The position numbers and the translations under genes are program-made. Shown here piece after piece: positions 1-7,309 of a stretch of 13,070 nucleotides of DNA. The notes beneath the pieces were generated by a model. The model searched no databases, was not told where the DNA came from, and saw nothing but the letters and a program-made list of their open reading frames with translations. Numbering within the stretch: the stretch's first letter is position 1; each line of letters opens with the position of its first letter. Origin of the DNA: Atkinsonella hypoxylon (lineage: Eukaryota; Ascomycota; Sordariomycetes; Hypocreales; Clavicipitaceae); assembly GCA_000729835.1 (NCBI GenBank), contig JFHB01000380.1, forward strand, positions 1-13,070. Reading direction: 5' to 3'.

Positions 1-711
1 ATAATAGACTTTATTAATATTATTTACTTATATTAAGTATTTATTCTTTATTACTTCTATAAGTATAAGTATTAGTTAGTATAGATTTTATTAAGCTAAC
101 TTTAATCTTTTTCTAAAAAATATTCTTTTAAATAATTATATAAAAGCTATACTTTTATATCTATAGAGCTATTTTCTTTAGCTTTTTTTTTCTTTTCTTT
201 TAGCTTAGTTTTCTAAAGCTTTTTCTTACTTAATAGAGTATTATATCTCTATAGTATAGACTCTATAGAGCTAAGCTATAATTCTCTCCTTAATTAGTAT
301 ATAAAGAGTTCTTTTAGGTCTATATTACTTTATTTTAAACGTTAAAGTTACTATAGTACTATTAGTAAAGTCCCTCTTAAGAATAGCTTTTAGTAAGATA
401 TATATTAAGTAATAGTTAGAAATATTAATCTTATTAAAGATTTAATCTAATATTTCTCTCTCTTTTTTATTAAGTTTTTAATAGTTTAATATCTTTTTAC
501 TAAATTTCTTAACTTAAGAATAATACTATTTTATAATATAGTAGTTAAAACAATTAACTTAAAACACTATAAGCCTATAAAGATAACTTTTTATATTAAA
601 GAAGCTTTATATAAGAATAAGTAGTACTATATTATTTAATTTTACTGTTAAGATACTTACTCTTTAATTATACTTTATAAAGCTAATCTTATTGTTATAC
701 TAATAAAACTA
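1..711 (-). pseudogene. Element E, region downstream of the gag zinc knuckle (relic)
   Basis: Continues element E beyond its zinc knuckle toward the left edge. The minus strand is purine-rich, and at about 60-260 it reads as a Lys/Glu-rich segment broken only by TAA/TAG, which looks like former coding sequence. In Ty1/copia or Ty3/gypsy elements the protease would follow a zinc knuckle, but I could not find a D-S/T-G protease motif here, so the domain is unassigned. RIP saturation is extreme: there is almost no CpA or CpG. The frame is less certain than in 932-3230. It could equally be the rest of a long gag or a 3' untranslated part. Confidence 0.4.
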
Positions 712-753
712 GTATTAATCTATATAATAACCTTTCTTACTATAGTAATAGCA
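712..753 (-). other. RIP-damaged CCHC zinc knuckle
   Basis: Read on the minus strand from 753, the residues are C-Y-Y-Y-S-K-K-G-Y-Y-I-D-stop-Y. The first Cys (TGC, 751-753) is intact. The second and third Cys are now Tyr (TGT to TAT, TGC to TAC) and His is Tyr (CAT to TAT). These are exactly the changes RIP makes, and the spacing CX2CX4HX4C is perfect. This identifies the frame as a nucleic-acid-binding Gag nucleocapsid domain. Confidence 0.75.
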
Positions 754-1222
754 GTAATACTGCCTTATATAGCTTTTAGTTATATAGGTCCTAAAGCTTT
801 AGGCATTATTATATATATTAATAGTGTTAATATATATATTCTGCTTTTTCTTCTTCTTTTTCTTAAACTTCTCTTTAAAAAGCTTTATAATATTTATCTT
901 TAAAACTACTTACTTTATAAGTATAATCTTTATATCTTTAAACTTTTAAGTTAAATTATTTATTTAATCTTTTACTTCTAAAATAAACTATATAATTTCT
1001 TTAGCTTTATAACTAAAATTACTTATACTATAATACTTAAGACTTTTTCTGCCTAGAGGTATATAAAGGTAGTCTCTTCTATTGTTATAAAGCTTAAAAT
1101 TATAGTTTTTTAGCTTTATTCTAGCTTATATATACTAGCTAAGCTGCTTTAATAACTCTCTATAGAGTATTACAATAAACTTAGCTTTAATAACTTTTAT
1201 TTAATCTATAAAGCTAATAAGT

Positions 1223-1227
1223 ATAGT
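1223..1227. repeat. Target-site duplication, left copy (ATAGT)
   Basis: ATAGT lies immediately left of the solo LTR and recurs at 1927-1931 immediately right of it. Five-base duplications are typical of LTR retrotransposon integrases. Confidence 0.8.
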
Positions 1228-1244
1228 TATTGAAAATAATAGGG

Positions 1245-1300
1245 ATTACAGGACTAGATATCTAAGAGGGTAGTGGTCTCTTAGATTTAGCACCTGTAAT
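1245..1300. repeat. Two-part hairpin near the left end of the solo LTR
   Basis: ATTACAGG (1245-1252) pairs with CCTGTAAT (1293-1300), and inside it ATCTAAGAG (1260-1268) pairs with CTCTTAGAT (1278-1286). The two perfect stems (8 and 9 bp) are separated by a small internal loop, with a 9-base terminal loop. Confidence 0.7.
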
Positions 1301-1314
1301 TGCTCCTAGCAATT
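1298..1314. repeat. Seven-bp hairpin, 3-base loop
   Basis: AATTGCT (1298-1304) pairs with AGCAATT (1308-1314) around CCT. It overlaps the base of the preceding hairpin by three bases, so the two folds compete slightly. Confidence 0.6.
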
Positions 1315-1380
1315 ATCACGTAGTGGAAGCAGCAGCGGCCTAAATCAAGCTGTAGTGTATAGTACTAGATCACGTAGAGG
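1315..1380. repeat. Spaced direct repeat ATCACGTAG(T/A)GG in the LTR
   Basis: Twelve-base copies at 1315-1326 and 1369-1380 differ at one position and contain the CACGT core that also occurs as TCACGTGA at about 1865. They lie upstream of the TATA boxes, where U3 enhancer or transcription-factor sites would be expected. That role is inferred. Confidence 0.45.
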
Positions 1381-1585
1381 CAATAGATAACTGTAATAGT
1401 GGTATCTTTATATTAAGAGCGCTATAACGAACAAGTTAGTAAGGGTAGGATCTTAAATCTTTCTAGTCCCTTATAGACCTACCAACTATATCAGCGGGCT
1501 GTAGTCGCTAGAAGGGGCTTATAGGCCACTTTATAATTTCCGCAAAAAGATTTACTATATAAAAACAAAAAAATCGACTCACGGC

Positions 1586-1593
1586 TATATAAA
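1586..1593 (+). promoter_or_regulatory. TATA box of the solo LTR
   Basis: TATATAAA is preceded at 1556-1565 by a second TATATAAAAA-like site. It lies about mid-LTR, as expected for a U3/R boundary promoter on the plus strand. Start site not determined. Confidence 0.45.
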
Positions 1594-1633
1594 CGAGACG
1601 CTTACGTGCACAATTTAACAAATTCCACTAATA

Positions 1634-1658
1634 ATAAGCAACCCTTATAAGCAACCCT
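1634..1658. repeat. Tandem 12-base repeat ATAAGCAACCCT
   Basis: Perfect copies at 1634-1645 and 1647-1658, one base apart, lie just downstream of the presumed transcription start in the LTR. Confidence 0.6.
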
Positions 1659-1741
1659 ATCCAACAATTATACCACTAGATAGCCCTAATTCTTAGCTTT
1701 CGAATGGTATACTTCTTGAATTTCTACTATTGCTAGTTGTG

Positions 1742-1830
1742 GAGAAAATCGCTGTTAAAGTTGACTATAGGTTAGGCAACTTTGCCTTAGTCGATTCTAG
1801 ATATTTCGCATCTAGTAACAGCGATATCTC
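1742..1830. repeat. Cloverleaf-like multi-arm fold in the 3' part of the solo LTR
   Basis: An outer stem GAGA + ATCGCTGTTA (1742-1745, 1748-1757) pairs with TAACAGCGAT + TCTC (1816-1825, 1827-1830). It encloses two arms: GACTA/TAGTC (1763-1767 with 1788-1792) continued by AGGCA/TGCCT (1774-1778 with 1783-1787), and CTAGAT/ATCTAG (1797-1802 with 1810-1815) closed by a 7-base loop. An alternative stem AAAGTTG/CAACTTT (1757-1763 with 1777-1783) competes with the first arm. It is not a tRNA: there is no D arm or proper T-loop sequence. A 7-bp stem TATACCA/TGGTATA (1669-1711) lies just upstream. Confidence 0.6.
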
Positions 1831-1926
1831 TACCAAAAATCAACGTAACAAGACCTAGTTAGGGTCACGTGATAGAGCAACTAGTAGGCATAAAAATAGG
1901 CTATACAGGGTAGCTTATTTTTAACA

Positions 1927-1931
1927 ATAGT
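1927..1931. repeat. Target-site duplication, right copy (ATAGT)
   Basis: Second copy of the 5-base duplication flanking the solo LTR. Confidence 0.8.
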
Positions 1932-3230
1932 ATTTAGTAAGGCCTTATAAATATAATTAAACTAAGAGGTTATACTATACTATATATAGAGTTTAGTGCT
2001 AATTATAGTAGCTTAATGTTCTTAAAGCTAATAAAGAGTGTCTTTAATAGTTCTTAAATAGTTTCTCTTTAGGTCTTTAAGCTTTTTATTAGCTTACTTC
2101 TTTTAATCCTAAGAAGTAGCTTTATACTAAAGTAAAAGCTACTTTTTAGCTTCTTTTTAATTATATAAGATATAAATAACCTTTATATACTTATAGATTA
2201 ATAGGTTAATATAATAGATAAATATCTTCTATTAGTTTTCCTTTAGAATAAATAAGGTTTCTATTTTTAGCTTAAAGCTAATTAAGTAATTAAGGATATT
2301 TTCTCCTTTAAATTAATATATATTAAACTTTTTATTAAAGGTAGCTTAAGCTTACTGCTTTTTAATAGCTTTACTTATAGCTTTAGTAAAAGCCTTATAA
2401 GGTATAGCTATAGCGCTATTAGTATTAGCTTTTTTATCTTAAGTATTTAATTTTATTATAACTTTAGGTTTAAAAGTAACTTTTTTAGAAGATTTACTAG
2501 ATTAACTAAAGCTAATATTAACTACTTTAGATATAAAGCTTATACTTTTCTTTAAGAGATATAAGATACTAAACTTATATAAATAACTAGTAAAATAGCT
2601 TAATATAGAAGGTAGATATAAAAAGAACAATTAATCTTACTTAATAGAAAGAGTATAATATATATAATTCTTTATATTAACTGTACTTTTAATACTTTTA
2701 CCTTTTACTTTTATAGTTATATAAGCTCTTAATGCTAAAATATAAAGGCTAAGAACTTAATTACTAATAGTAGTAAATATAAAGATAACTGCTAAGATAA
2801 GAATAAAAGAGAAATTTCTCTCTATAATTAAATAATTATTACGTTTAAGGAATCTAAAAACTTCCTTTTTACTATATTAAAGCTATTTTAACTAAGAGTA
2901 AAATAGAGATTAAATAGGTTAACTAGTATTTATAATATAGTAACTATCTTTAACTAAGTTTAGCCCTTTTTAGCTTAAAAAAGCTATAGAAATTTTCTTT
3001 CTTTCTTAATTAAATAATTCTTTATAATATAGAGCTTTTATCCCTATAATTTCCTTCTTTTTTATATTAGTAATATTTAAACTAAAGTACTCTTCTATCT
3101 TTAATACTTAGTAGCTTTTTCTTCTTTCTTTTAGGATCTCTATAAAAAACTATTTAATTATATAGTGCACTTTAATTAGAATAAGTCTCTAGTAAAGCCT
3201 CTATTTTTATTGTTTTAAAACTAAACCTCT
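1932..3230 (-). pseudogene. Element E gag relic, N-terminal and capsid part
   Basis: Long minus-strand frame, rich in Lys/Glu/Tyr and broken almost only by TAA/TAG. Around 2313-2256 it reads F-K-G-E-N followed after a few residues by Y-L and an acidic/hydrophobic helix, which resembles the start of the retrotransposon capsid region (a Pro/Phe-x-G-x-N segment before a helical bundle). A Lys-rich helical stretch follows at 2110-2050. The frame then runs unbroken by frameshift into 1927, where the solo LTR interrupts it, and resumes at 1222. The part at 3230-2560 is a charged N-terminal extension that I cannot assign. Gag packages element RNA in cytoplasmic particles. The assignment rests mainly on the downstream zinc knuckle. 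No start codon can be chosen with confidence. Confidence 0.6.
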
Positions 3231-3467
3231 AAATAACTATATAGCTTACACTAAAGTAGGTAATAATATAGTATATATTAAGATTAAAGAGAATTAGTAA
3301 AGAGTAAGATATTTATTAGTATATACTATTAGATAATAGTAGATAAGAAGATTAATTAGTTAGAAAACGCAGAAATAAAATATTAATTATAGCTTAAAAG
3401 ATATATATATATAAAAGGAGCTAAATATATTAAAGAGTTAGGGAAAGTGCTAGTAGTAGTAAAGTAA
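3231..3467. other. RIP-saturated spacer between elements E and B
   Basis: About 240 bases of TA-rich sequence without a frame I can support. By position it is the 5' leader of element E (minus strand), possibly including an LTR remnant. No primer-binding site could be recognised. Confidence 0.35.
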
Positions 3468-3692
3468 TGTTTCTTAAGTGTTAAATATTGCAAATTAAAA
3501 TAGGCTAAAAGATATTAATTAATTAAAAAGAGTAAAGCCTAAAAAGAGTTAGTAAAAGCTGCTTACGCTACCTTCTTGCTTCTTTTAACTATCTATATGT
3601 CTAGGCAATGCACACTCTTATAGGGAAAATCTGTATGTAGTATCCCCTGCAAAGCTAATATAAGAACGCAAGGGGGTAACCCCGCCGCGACA
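3468..3692 (-). mobile_element. Probable 3' LTR of element B
   Basis: On the minus strand, just after the pol C-terminus of B, the sequence begins TGTCGCGGCGGGG and is conspicuously GC-rich and CpG-rich for this window (3640-3692), a typical look for an ascomycete Ty3/Gypsy LTR start. The other end is uncertain: plus-strand TGTTTC at 3468 is the best TG-type candidate and would give about 225 bp. The left two-thirds is more RIP-damaged than the right. I see no convincing polypurine tract before it and no matching target duplication, so the boundaries are provisional. Confidence 0.45.
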
Positions 3693-4229
3693 CAGTAGCT
3701 GTAACTAACTATTTCTATAGTCTTACTAGTAGTTCTACAGTATCTAGATACTTCTTATAAAATTTAACTAAGGCTAACGCTATATTAGCTAAATTCCTTG
3801 CTAGATACTATTAATTATCTAGGTTATAACCTTTCTAACTAACTTAATATTCTAAGGTCTTATTTTAACCCTTTAATCTAAAGGCTAGTACCTAGTTAAC
3901 TTTATATTCTATTTAGCCTTAGATTTCTTATAGTTTCTCTAGTGTTATTAGCTGTTAAGGTAATAGATTAATTAATGCCTTCTGTAGTTTATCTATATAA
4001 AATAATAGAGACCCTTTAAACTAGCCTAGAATATCTAAAATAAAGCTATAACCTCTCTTTTTAATTATTAACTATAGACTAGTGTATTAAGAATTAAGTT
4101 AAGTAGTTAGAGCTAAAGTTATAAAGCCTTTCTTCTATATATAGACTTTATTGCCTATATTAAAGTTAACTTCTTTTCTTTTTTAATTAGCTTAATTCTC
4201 TTATGCTTTCTAGGCTTTAACTATATTTT
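3693..4229 (-). pseudogene. Element B pol relic: integrase C-terminus plus chromodomain (chromovirus, truncated)
   Basis: C-terminal end of a Ty3/Gypsy (chromovirus) polyprotein. From 4229 downward: a KAQKAQENQ-like helix; the integrase C-terminal barrel with F-N-I-G-N-K-V-Y (from D-x-G-D-K-V-Y, about 4172-4118); the GPY/F-like strand region; a D-K-L-(R)-K-A segment; then a chromodomain with E-Y-x-V-S-x-K-G-Y-N at about 3855-3814 and a final helix before the tail S-R-R-G-Y-P. Chromodomains steer integration to marked chromatin. Trp and Gln codons have become TAG/TAA and Asp has become Asn. The last codons (3650-3720) are hardly RIP-damaged. The catalytic core, RNase H and RT are missing: the frame stops dead at 4229/4230, where TGTAATGG begins. 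Differs in sequence from the same domains of element A, so it is another family. Confidence 0.85.
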
Positions 4230-4289
4230 TGTAATGGACTGACCTAGTGGCTGCTGCTAACTAGCGTCTATAATGAGAACTATAATTAT

Positions 4290-4331
4290 AGGGAGGAAAG
4301 GAGGAAGAGAGAAGGAACTAGGAGCCTCCCT
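4290..4331. repeat. GC-rich hairpin
   Basis: AGGGAGG (4290-4296) pairs with CCTCCCT (4325-4331), and the intervening bases are almost all purine. CCCC/GGGG/CCCC runs directly downstream (4335-4382) allow further competing stems. Confidence 0.45.
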
Positions 4332-5005
4332 ATGCCCCTGTACTATATATCTAGGGGTAGGTTTATCCCCTTAGGAGCCCCCTTTAGTATATACTTTATA
4401 GCTAAGGTCCTCTCTCTAGAGCTTAGTAAAGTCTAGCTAACCTCTAAACAAATGCAGCTTACTTCTATCCCTTTACCTATATAGATCTCTATCTCTCTTC
4501 TGCTGTTCTCTCTTTACTAAAAGACCTAAGCCTAAGGCTTAAGTCTATAATATACTCTCCTTCTTCTTCTAGGCCCTATAACAATCCCTTTTATTAACTA
4601 TAGTAGGTACTGTAAACAGCAGCTAACTCTCTATCTACTCCCTCTTTATATTTCCTCTATTGTCTACTTATAAAAAAAATAGAGGTATAACGTCTACGCC
4701 TAAGCGCTTCACTCTAGCTATTCTATTGCTGCACTAACGCACTATTTATTGTTAGTATAATATTGTAGGGTTAATATATAAACAGATGTTCGCTCTACCT
4801 CCCTTTCCTCTAATTGCCTATAGCACCTTAGCAACAGCTGTTAATTGCTCTACTAACTAACCTATTAGTTGTGCTATAATAGATTAATTACGCCCTCTTA
4901 CTTAATTATACCCTTCTAGAGTCTATTAACTCTCTGCTCCCTCTACCTTATAATCCTCTATATATAGCTATTAATTATCTATCTATTATATAGGCGCTAG
5001 CTATA

Positions 5006-5024
5006 ATGCTAGTATTACTAGCAT
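5006..5024. repeat. Perfect 8-bp hairpin
   Basis: ATGCTAGT (5006-5013) pairs with ACTAGCAT (5017-5024) around a 3-base loop. Confidence 0.55.
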
Positions 5025-5193
5025 ATAAACTGCTTATATTCTTAGGTCTCCTTATGTTTAGAGCAATTATTATATAATAATCTCTCTCTTTAACTAGAAA
5101 GCACTCTCTCTCTTTTATCCTTATTGCTGTTATAAATAGTTATTAAATATATATAACCTATCTATATATAAGAGATATTATTAAGGGTGTAAG

Positions 5194-5313
5194 GCGCAAA
5201 AGGTTGTTATTAGTGTTATTCTCTTAGCGCGCAATAAACTAACAGCTAGTAGAGCGTAAACAGTTATTATTGTTGTTATCTCTTTAGCGTATAATAAACT
5301 AGTAGCTAGCCCT
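5194..5313. repeat. Diverged 60-bp tandem duplication
   Basis: Unit 1 at 5194-5253 and unit 2 at 5254-5313 align without gaps. Both start GCG(C/T)AAA and share TTATT, CTTAGCG/TTTAGCG and AATAAACTA blocks. Several differences are C-to-T or G-to-A, but others are not RIP-type, so the duplication is old. It lies near the right end of the LTR-like island. Confidence 0.7.
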
Positions 5314-5341
5314 TAGCTATTTTTAATATAAAAATAAATAA

Positions 5342-5379
5342 TTCTTTTTCTCTCTTCTTTATCTTTTTCTTTCTTCTTT
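5342..5379 (-). promoter_or_regulatory. Long pyrimidine tract (purine tract on minus strand), possible PPT
   Basis: About 38 bases of almost pure T/C on the plus strand. Read on the minus strand it is a purine tract that could be the polypurine tract priming plus-strand DNA synthesis beside the 3' LTR of element A. Read on the plus strand it is a CT-rich tract, common just upstream of fungal transcription starts, and lies directly before the frame at 5440. Both readings fit. Confidence 0.35.
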
Positions 5380-5439
5380 ATATTATATCTTACCTCTATA
5401 TTATAAATAAATAATTCTATTATTACTTCTCTAAAATTT

Positions 5440-6898
5440 CTCTTTATACTATACAGCTATTACTGCTTCTTTTAACGTAAAAGAACCTCTTTCTATTGCC
5501 TTTAAACAGGAATTATTTAACTATAAGTAGCTAGCTAATTAAAACTATAAAATATTATTCTACTAGCCTAAAGTACACTACCCCTTTATCTATATATAGC
5601 TTATTCTTTTGCTAACCTAAAATATATCTAGAACTTTAATAGCTATATTGCTAGCGCTAGTGCCTTTACTACTCCTACTCCTATAGCGCTAATAGTCCCT
5701 TATTGCTGCTATATTTACAGTTTCCTTATATAAGGGGACTTAGATAATTTAGAGCTATTTAATAGCAATATCCTTAAAGACATTTATATACTATATTACA
5801 ACAACCTTTATAAGAAGGGCTTATATAACTGCTGTTTTAGCTAAGAGTAAGAATACTAACTATATATATAGAGGTATAGAGGCTATATTTAGAATTTAAG
5901 CCTCTTTACTAAGTATTCTTACCTATAGCGTTATTTTACTAAAATATAGAAACTTACTAACTAAAGTTTTATAGTTAAGTCTATATTAATTCCCTTTTAC
6001 TCTAGTTAGTCTATCTACTAAACTATTCTTACCTATAAGTTCTTAAATATATATAATTACTATAATACTATTCTTAAGAATATACTTACTACTAATTATA
6101 TAAAAGAGAAGGTTGCACTCTCTCTTTCTTCTTATTATATAACTTAAGCTAATAGCTTTTCTATACTTACTCTCTTTTCTTCTATAATCTATAAGAGTAC
6201 TATAGCCTCTATTATTCTAAAGAACAATAAGTTTAACCCTAATAAGTATAAGTATATCTCTATAGATATTAATAATAACTTCTTATTCCCTTTTATACTT
6301 ACTACTACTACTGCTATTACTATACTTTTATTGTTGCCTCTACCTATACCTATACCTTATTATATACTACTAACCTTTACTACTGCTGCTTTCTTACTGC
6401 TATATAAAGCTTCTTTACTACTATATATTATTCCTTTACCCTTATAGAATAACCTTAAAGTAATACACTAGAAATATACTTACCTTTAAGTAAAGCTTAA
6501 AAGCTTAAACTACTTATAGCGCTAATTACTATCTATATTCCTAAAGTATATAACTTTAACCTAGCTTACTGCCCCTTTAGCTTTCTTCTTCTTTATCTTT
6601 CTCTCCCTTAAAACTATACCTTTATACCTAAAGCGCTAAGCTATTTAAAACATTATATTCTTACCTATACTTACTAAAGTAAAGCCTTAATCTAAAGCAC
6701 TAGTTATATCCTTATCTACTTTAGCCTCTATATTTTCTGCTAGCACTATTAACCTAGCTTTAGCTTTTACGCTACTCTAGAGACACTATATAGCTCCTTT
6801 AGCTTCTATTCTATAACTGCCTAAAGAGTAATAGAGCGCCTTTTAGGTAGTTATACCTTTATACTATAAGTACTAACGCTTCTTTACTACTTATTAAG
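5440..6898 (+). pseudogene. Unrecognised long RIP-damaged frame, antisense to pol of element A
   Basis: Plus-strand frame of about 420 codons (5640-6898) interrupted only by TAA/TAG, mostly where Gln would fit, and with clearly fewer stops than the other frames I read. The C/T-rich codon use gives a Ser/Thr/Leu/Tyr/Pro-rich protein. Segments such as C-C-F-S-x-E-x-E-Y (about 5830-5855), R-Y-R-G-Y-I, and a Tyr/Asn-rich block near 6040-6070 look like real protein, as does the Thr/Pro-rich low-complexity tail. A related-looking frame at 5440-5610 (containing K-E-P-L-S-I-A-F-K) is offset by a frame change near 5610, perhaps an indel or intron. I recognise no transposase, Gag or Pol motif. It sits between the pol end of A and the LTR-like island, in opposite orientation. 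It may be an extra antisense gene of A, a captured host gene, or part of another element. Confidence 0.5.
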
Positions 6899-6900
6899 AA

Positions 6901-6930
6901 TTTTCTTTTATTTTTTATTTTTTTTTTTTT
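6901..6930. repeat. T-rich tract with T13 (A-rich on minus strand)
   Basis: Ends in 13 uninterrupted T (6918-6930) and separates the last stop of the plus-strand frame from the C-terminal tail of the pol of A. It may be an A-rich polypurine-like tract of A, a 3' end signal, or slippage; no poly(A)-tailed LINE is evident beside it. Confidence 0.6.
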
Positions 6931-7066
6931 ATAATTATATAGGCCTCTATAAAGAGAAGTTTATTTTCTTTTATTTTTAGTTAAAGGTAATTAAGTTATT
7001 ATTAAAGTTTATATAAAATTTTACTATACTTTTACTAAGCCTATTATTAAATTAAGTGTTCTTTTA

Positions 7067-7212
7067 CTATAACTTAAATTAATTTAGTGCCTCTATATTA
7101 AGAAAGTTTTTTAGTAGTTTCTATATAGGCTAAATAAATTCTACTTACTTAATAAGCACTTAATAGTGTTTTCTTTAGCTTAAAGTGTTTTTAGTAGCTA
7201 GAATTTCCTTTA
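7067..7212 (-). other. Chromodomain of element A
   Basis: Read from 7212: K-E-I-L-A-T-K, then H-Y-x-V-L-I-K-x-V-E-F, then P-x-x-x-L-K-N-F-L-N-I-E-A-L. This is the chromodomain pattern (E-x-I-L-x-x-R ... V-K-W-x-G-F ... P-T-W-E-P ... L), with Trp codons turned to TAG. It would target integration to particular chromatin. The frame reaches a TAG at 7067-7069 that may be a former Gln rather than the real end. Confidence 0.85.
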
Positions 7213-7309
7213 CTCTATATTCCTTAAGGGATAAGTTAGTATTTATTATAGTTAGCTTAAAACTAAGCCTTAAGTTTACTAGCTACTAAAAAGAAAAAAG
7301 GTTTATTGC

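Larger units (their letters stand above)
712..1227 (-). pseudogene. Element E gag relic, C-terminal part with CCHC zinc knuckle
   Basis: C-terminal half of a retrotransposon Gag (nucleocapsid part), minus strand. After a Lys-rich stretch (about 870-900) the frame reaches a RIP-damaged CX2CX4HX4C knuckle. It follows directly, in the same frame, the gag segment at 1932-3230 once the solo LTR and one target-site copy are removed, so the two pieces are one gene. Stops in the frame are TAA/TAG at positions that fit former Gln or Trp codons. No start or natural stop can be fixed. The family (Ty1/copia or Ty3/gypsy) is not resolved because no pol of this element is visible. Confidence 0.65.
1228..1926 (+). 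mobile_element. Solo LTR (699 bp) inserted in the gag of element E
   Basis: The left terminus reads TATTGAAAATAA and the right terminus TTATTTTTAACA. If the first TA is a RIP-mutated TG, the ends are TG...CA with 12-base inverted termini matching at 11 positions. ATAGT flanks both sides. Removing the LTR plus one ATAGT (704 bp, not a multiple of 3) joins the two halves of the E gag in one frame. The segment keeps many CpA and CpG sites, unlike the gag around it, so it escaped most RIP or arrived later. TATA boxes at 1556 and 1586 suggest plus-strand orientation. It carries no coding frame, and no internal element is left beside it, so it is best explained as LTR-LTR recombination. I do not recognise the family. 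Confidence 0.8.
4230..5340. mobile_element. LTR-like, partly RIP-spared island (possible 3' LTR of element A)
   Basis: Starts TGTAATGG exactly where the integrase of B is cut, which fits a TG-type LTR terminus; the flanking five bases are ATTTT. The first few hundred bases keep CpA, CpG and GC-rich runs, and RIP damage increases to the right. No coding frame is convincing. If it is the 3' LTR of the minus-strand element A, its right end should lie just left of the purine tract of the minus strand (5342-5379). It could instead be the promoter/leader region of the plus-strand frame at 5440-6898. The right terminus is not resolved. Confidence 0.4.

Noticed and set aside
1640..1711. A possible tRNA or tRNA-derived SINE: a box A-like stretch on the minus strand near 1690-1665 and a TTCGAA near 1700.
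   Set aside because: Box order and spacing are wrong and no acceptor, D, anticodon and T stems can be built. The block is better explained as part of the solo LTR.
1742..1830. The multi-arm fold as a hammerhead or other self-cleaving ribozyme.
   Set aside because: No CTGATGA and GAAA core sequences occur at the junction.
1295..1850. An alternative LTR with ends TGTAATTG and CAACGTAACA.
   Set aside because: Its flanks do not match, whereas 1228-1926 has ATAGT on both sides and restores the gag frame.
6901..6930. Poly(A) tail of a minus-strand LINE or SINE.
   Set aside because: The sequence directly upstream on that strand is the C-terminal tail of a Ty3/Gypsy pol, and no LINE endonuclease or RT is present.
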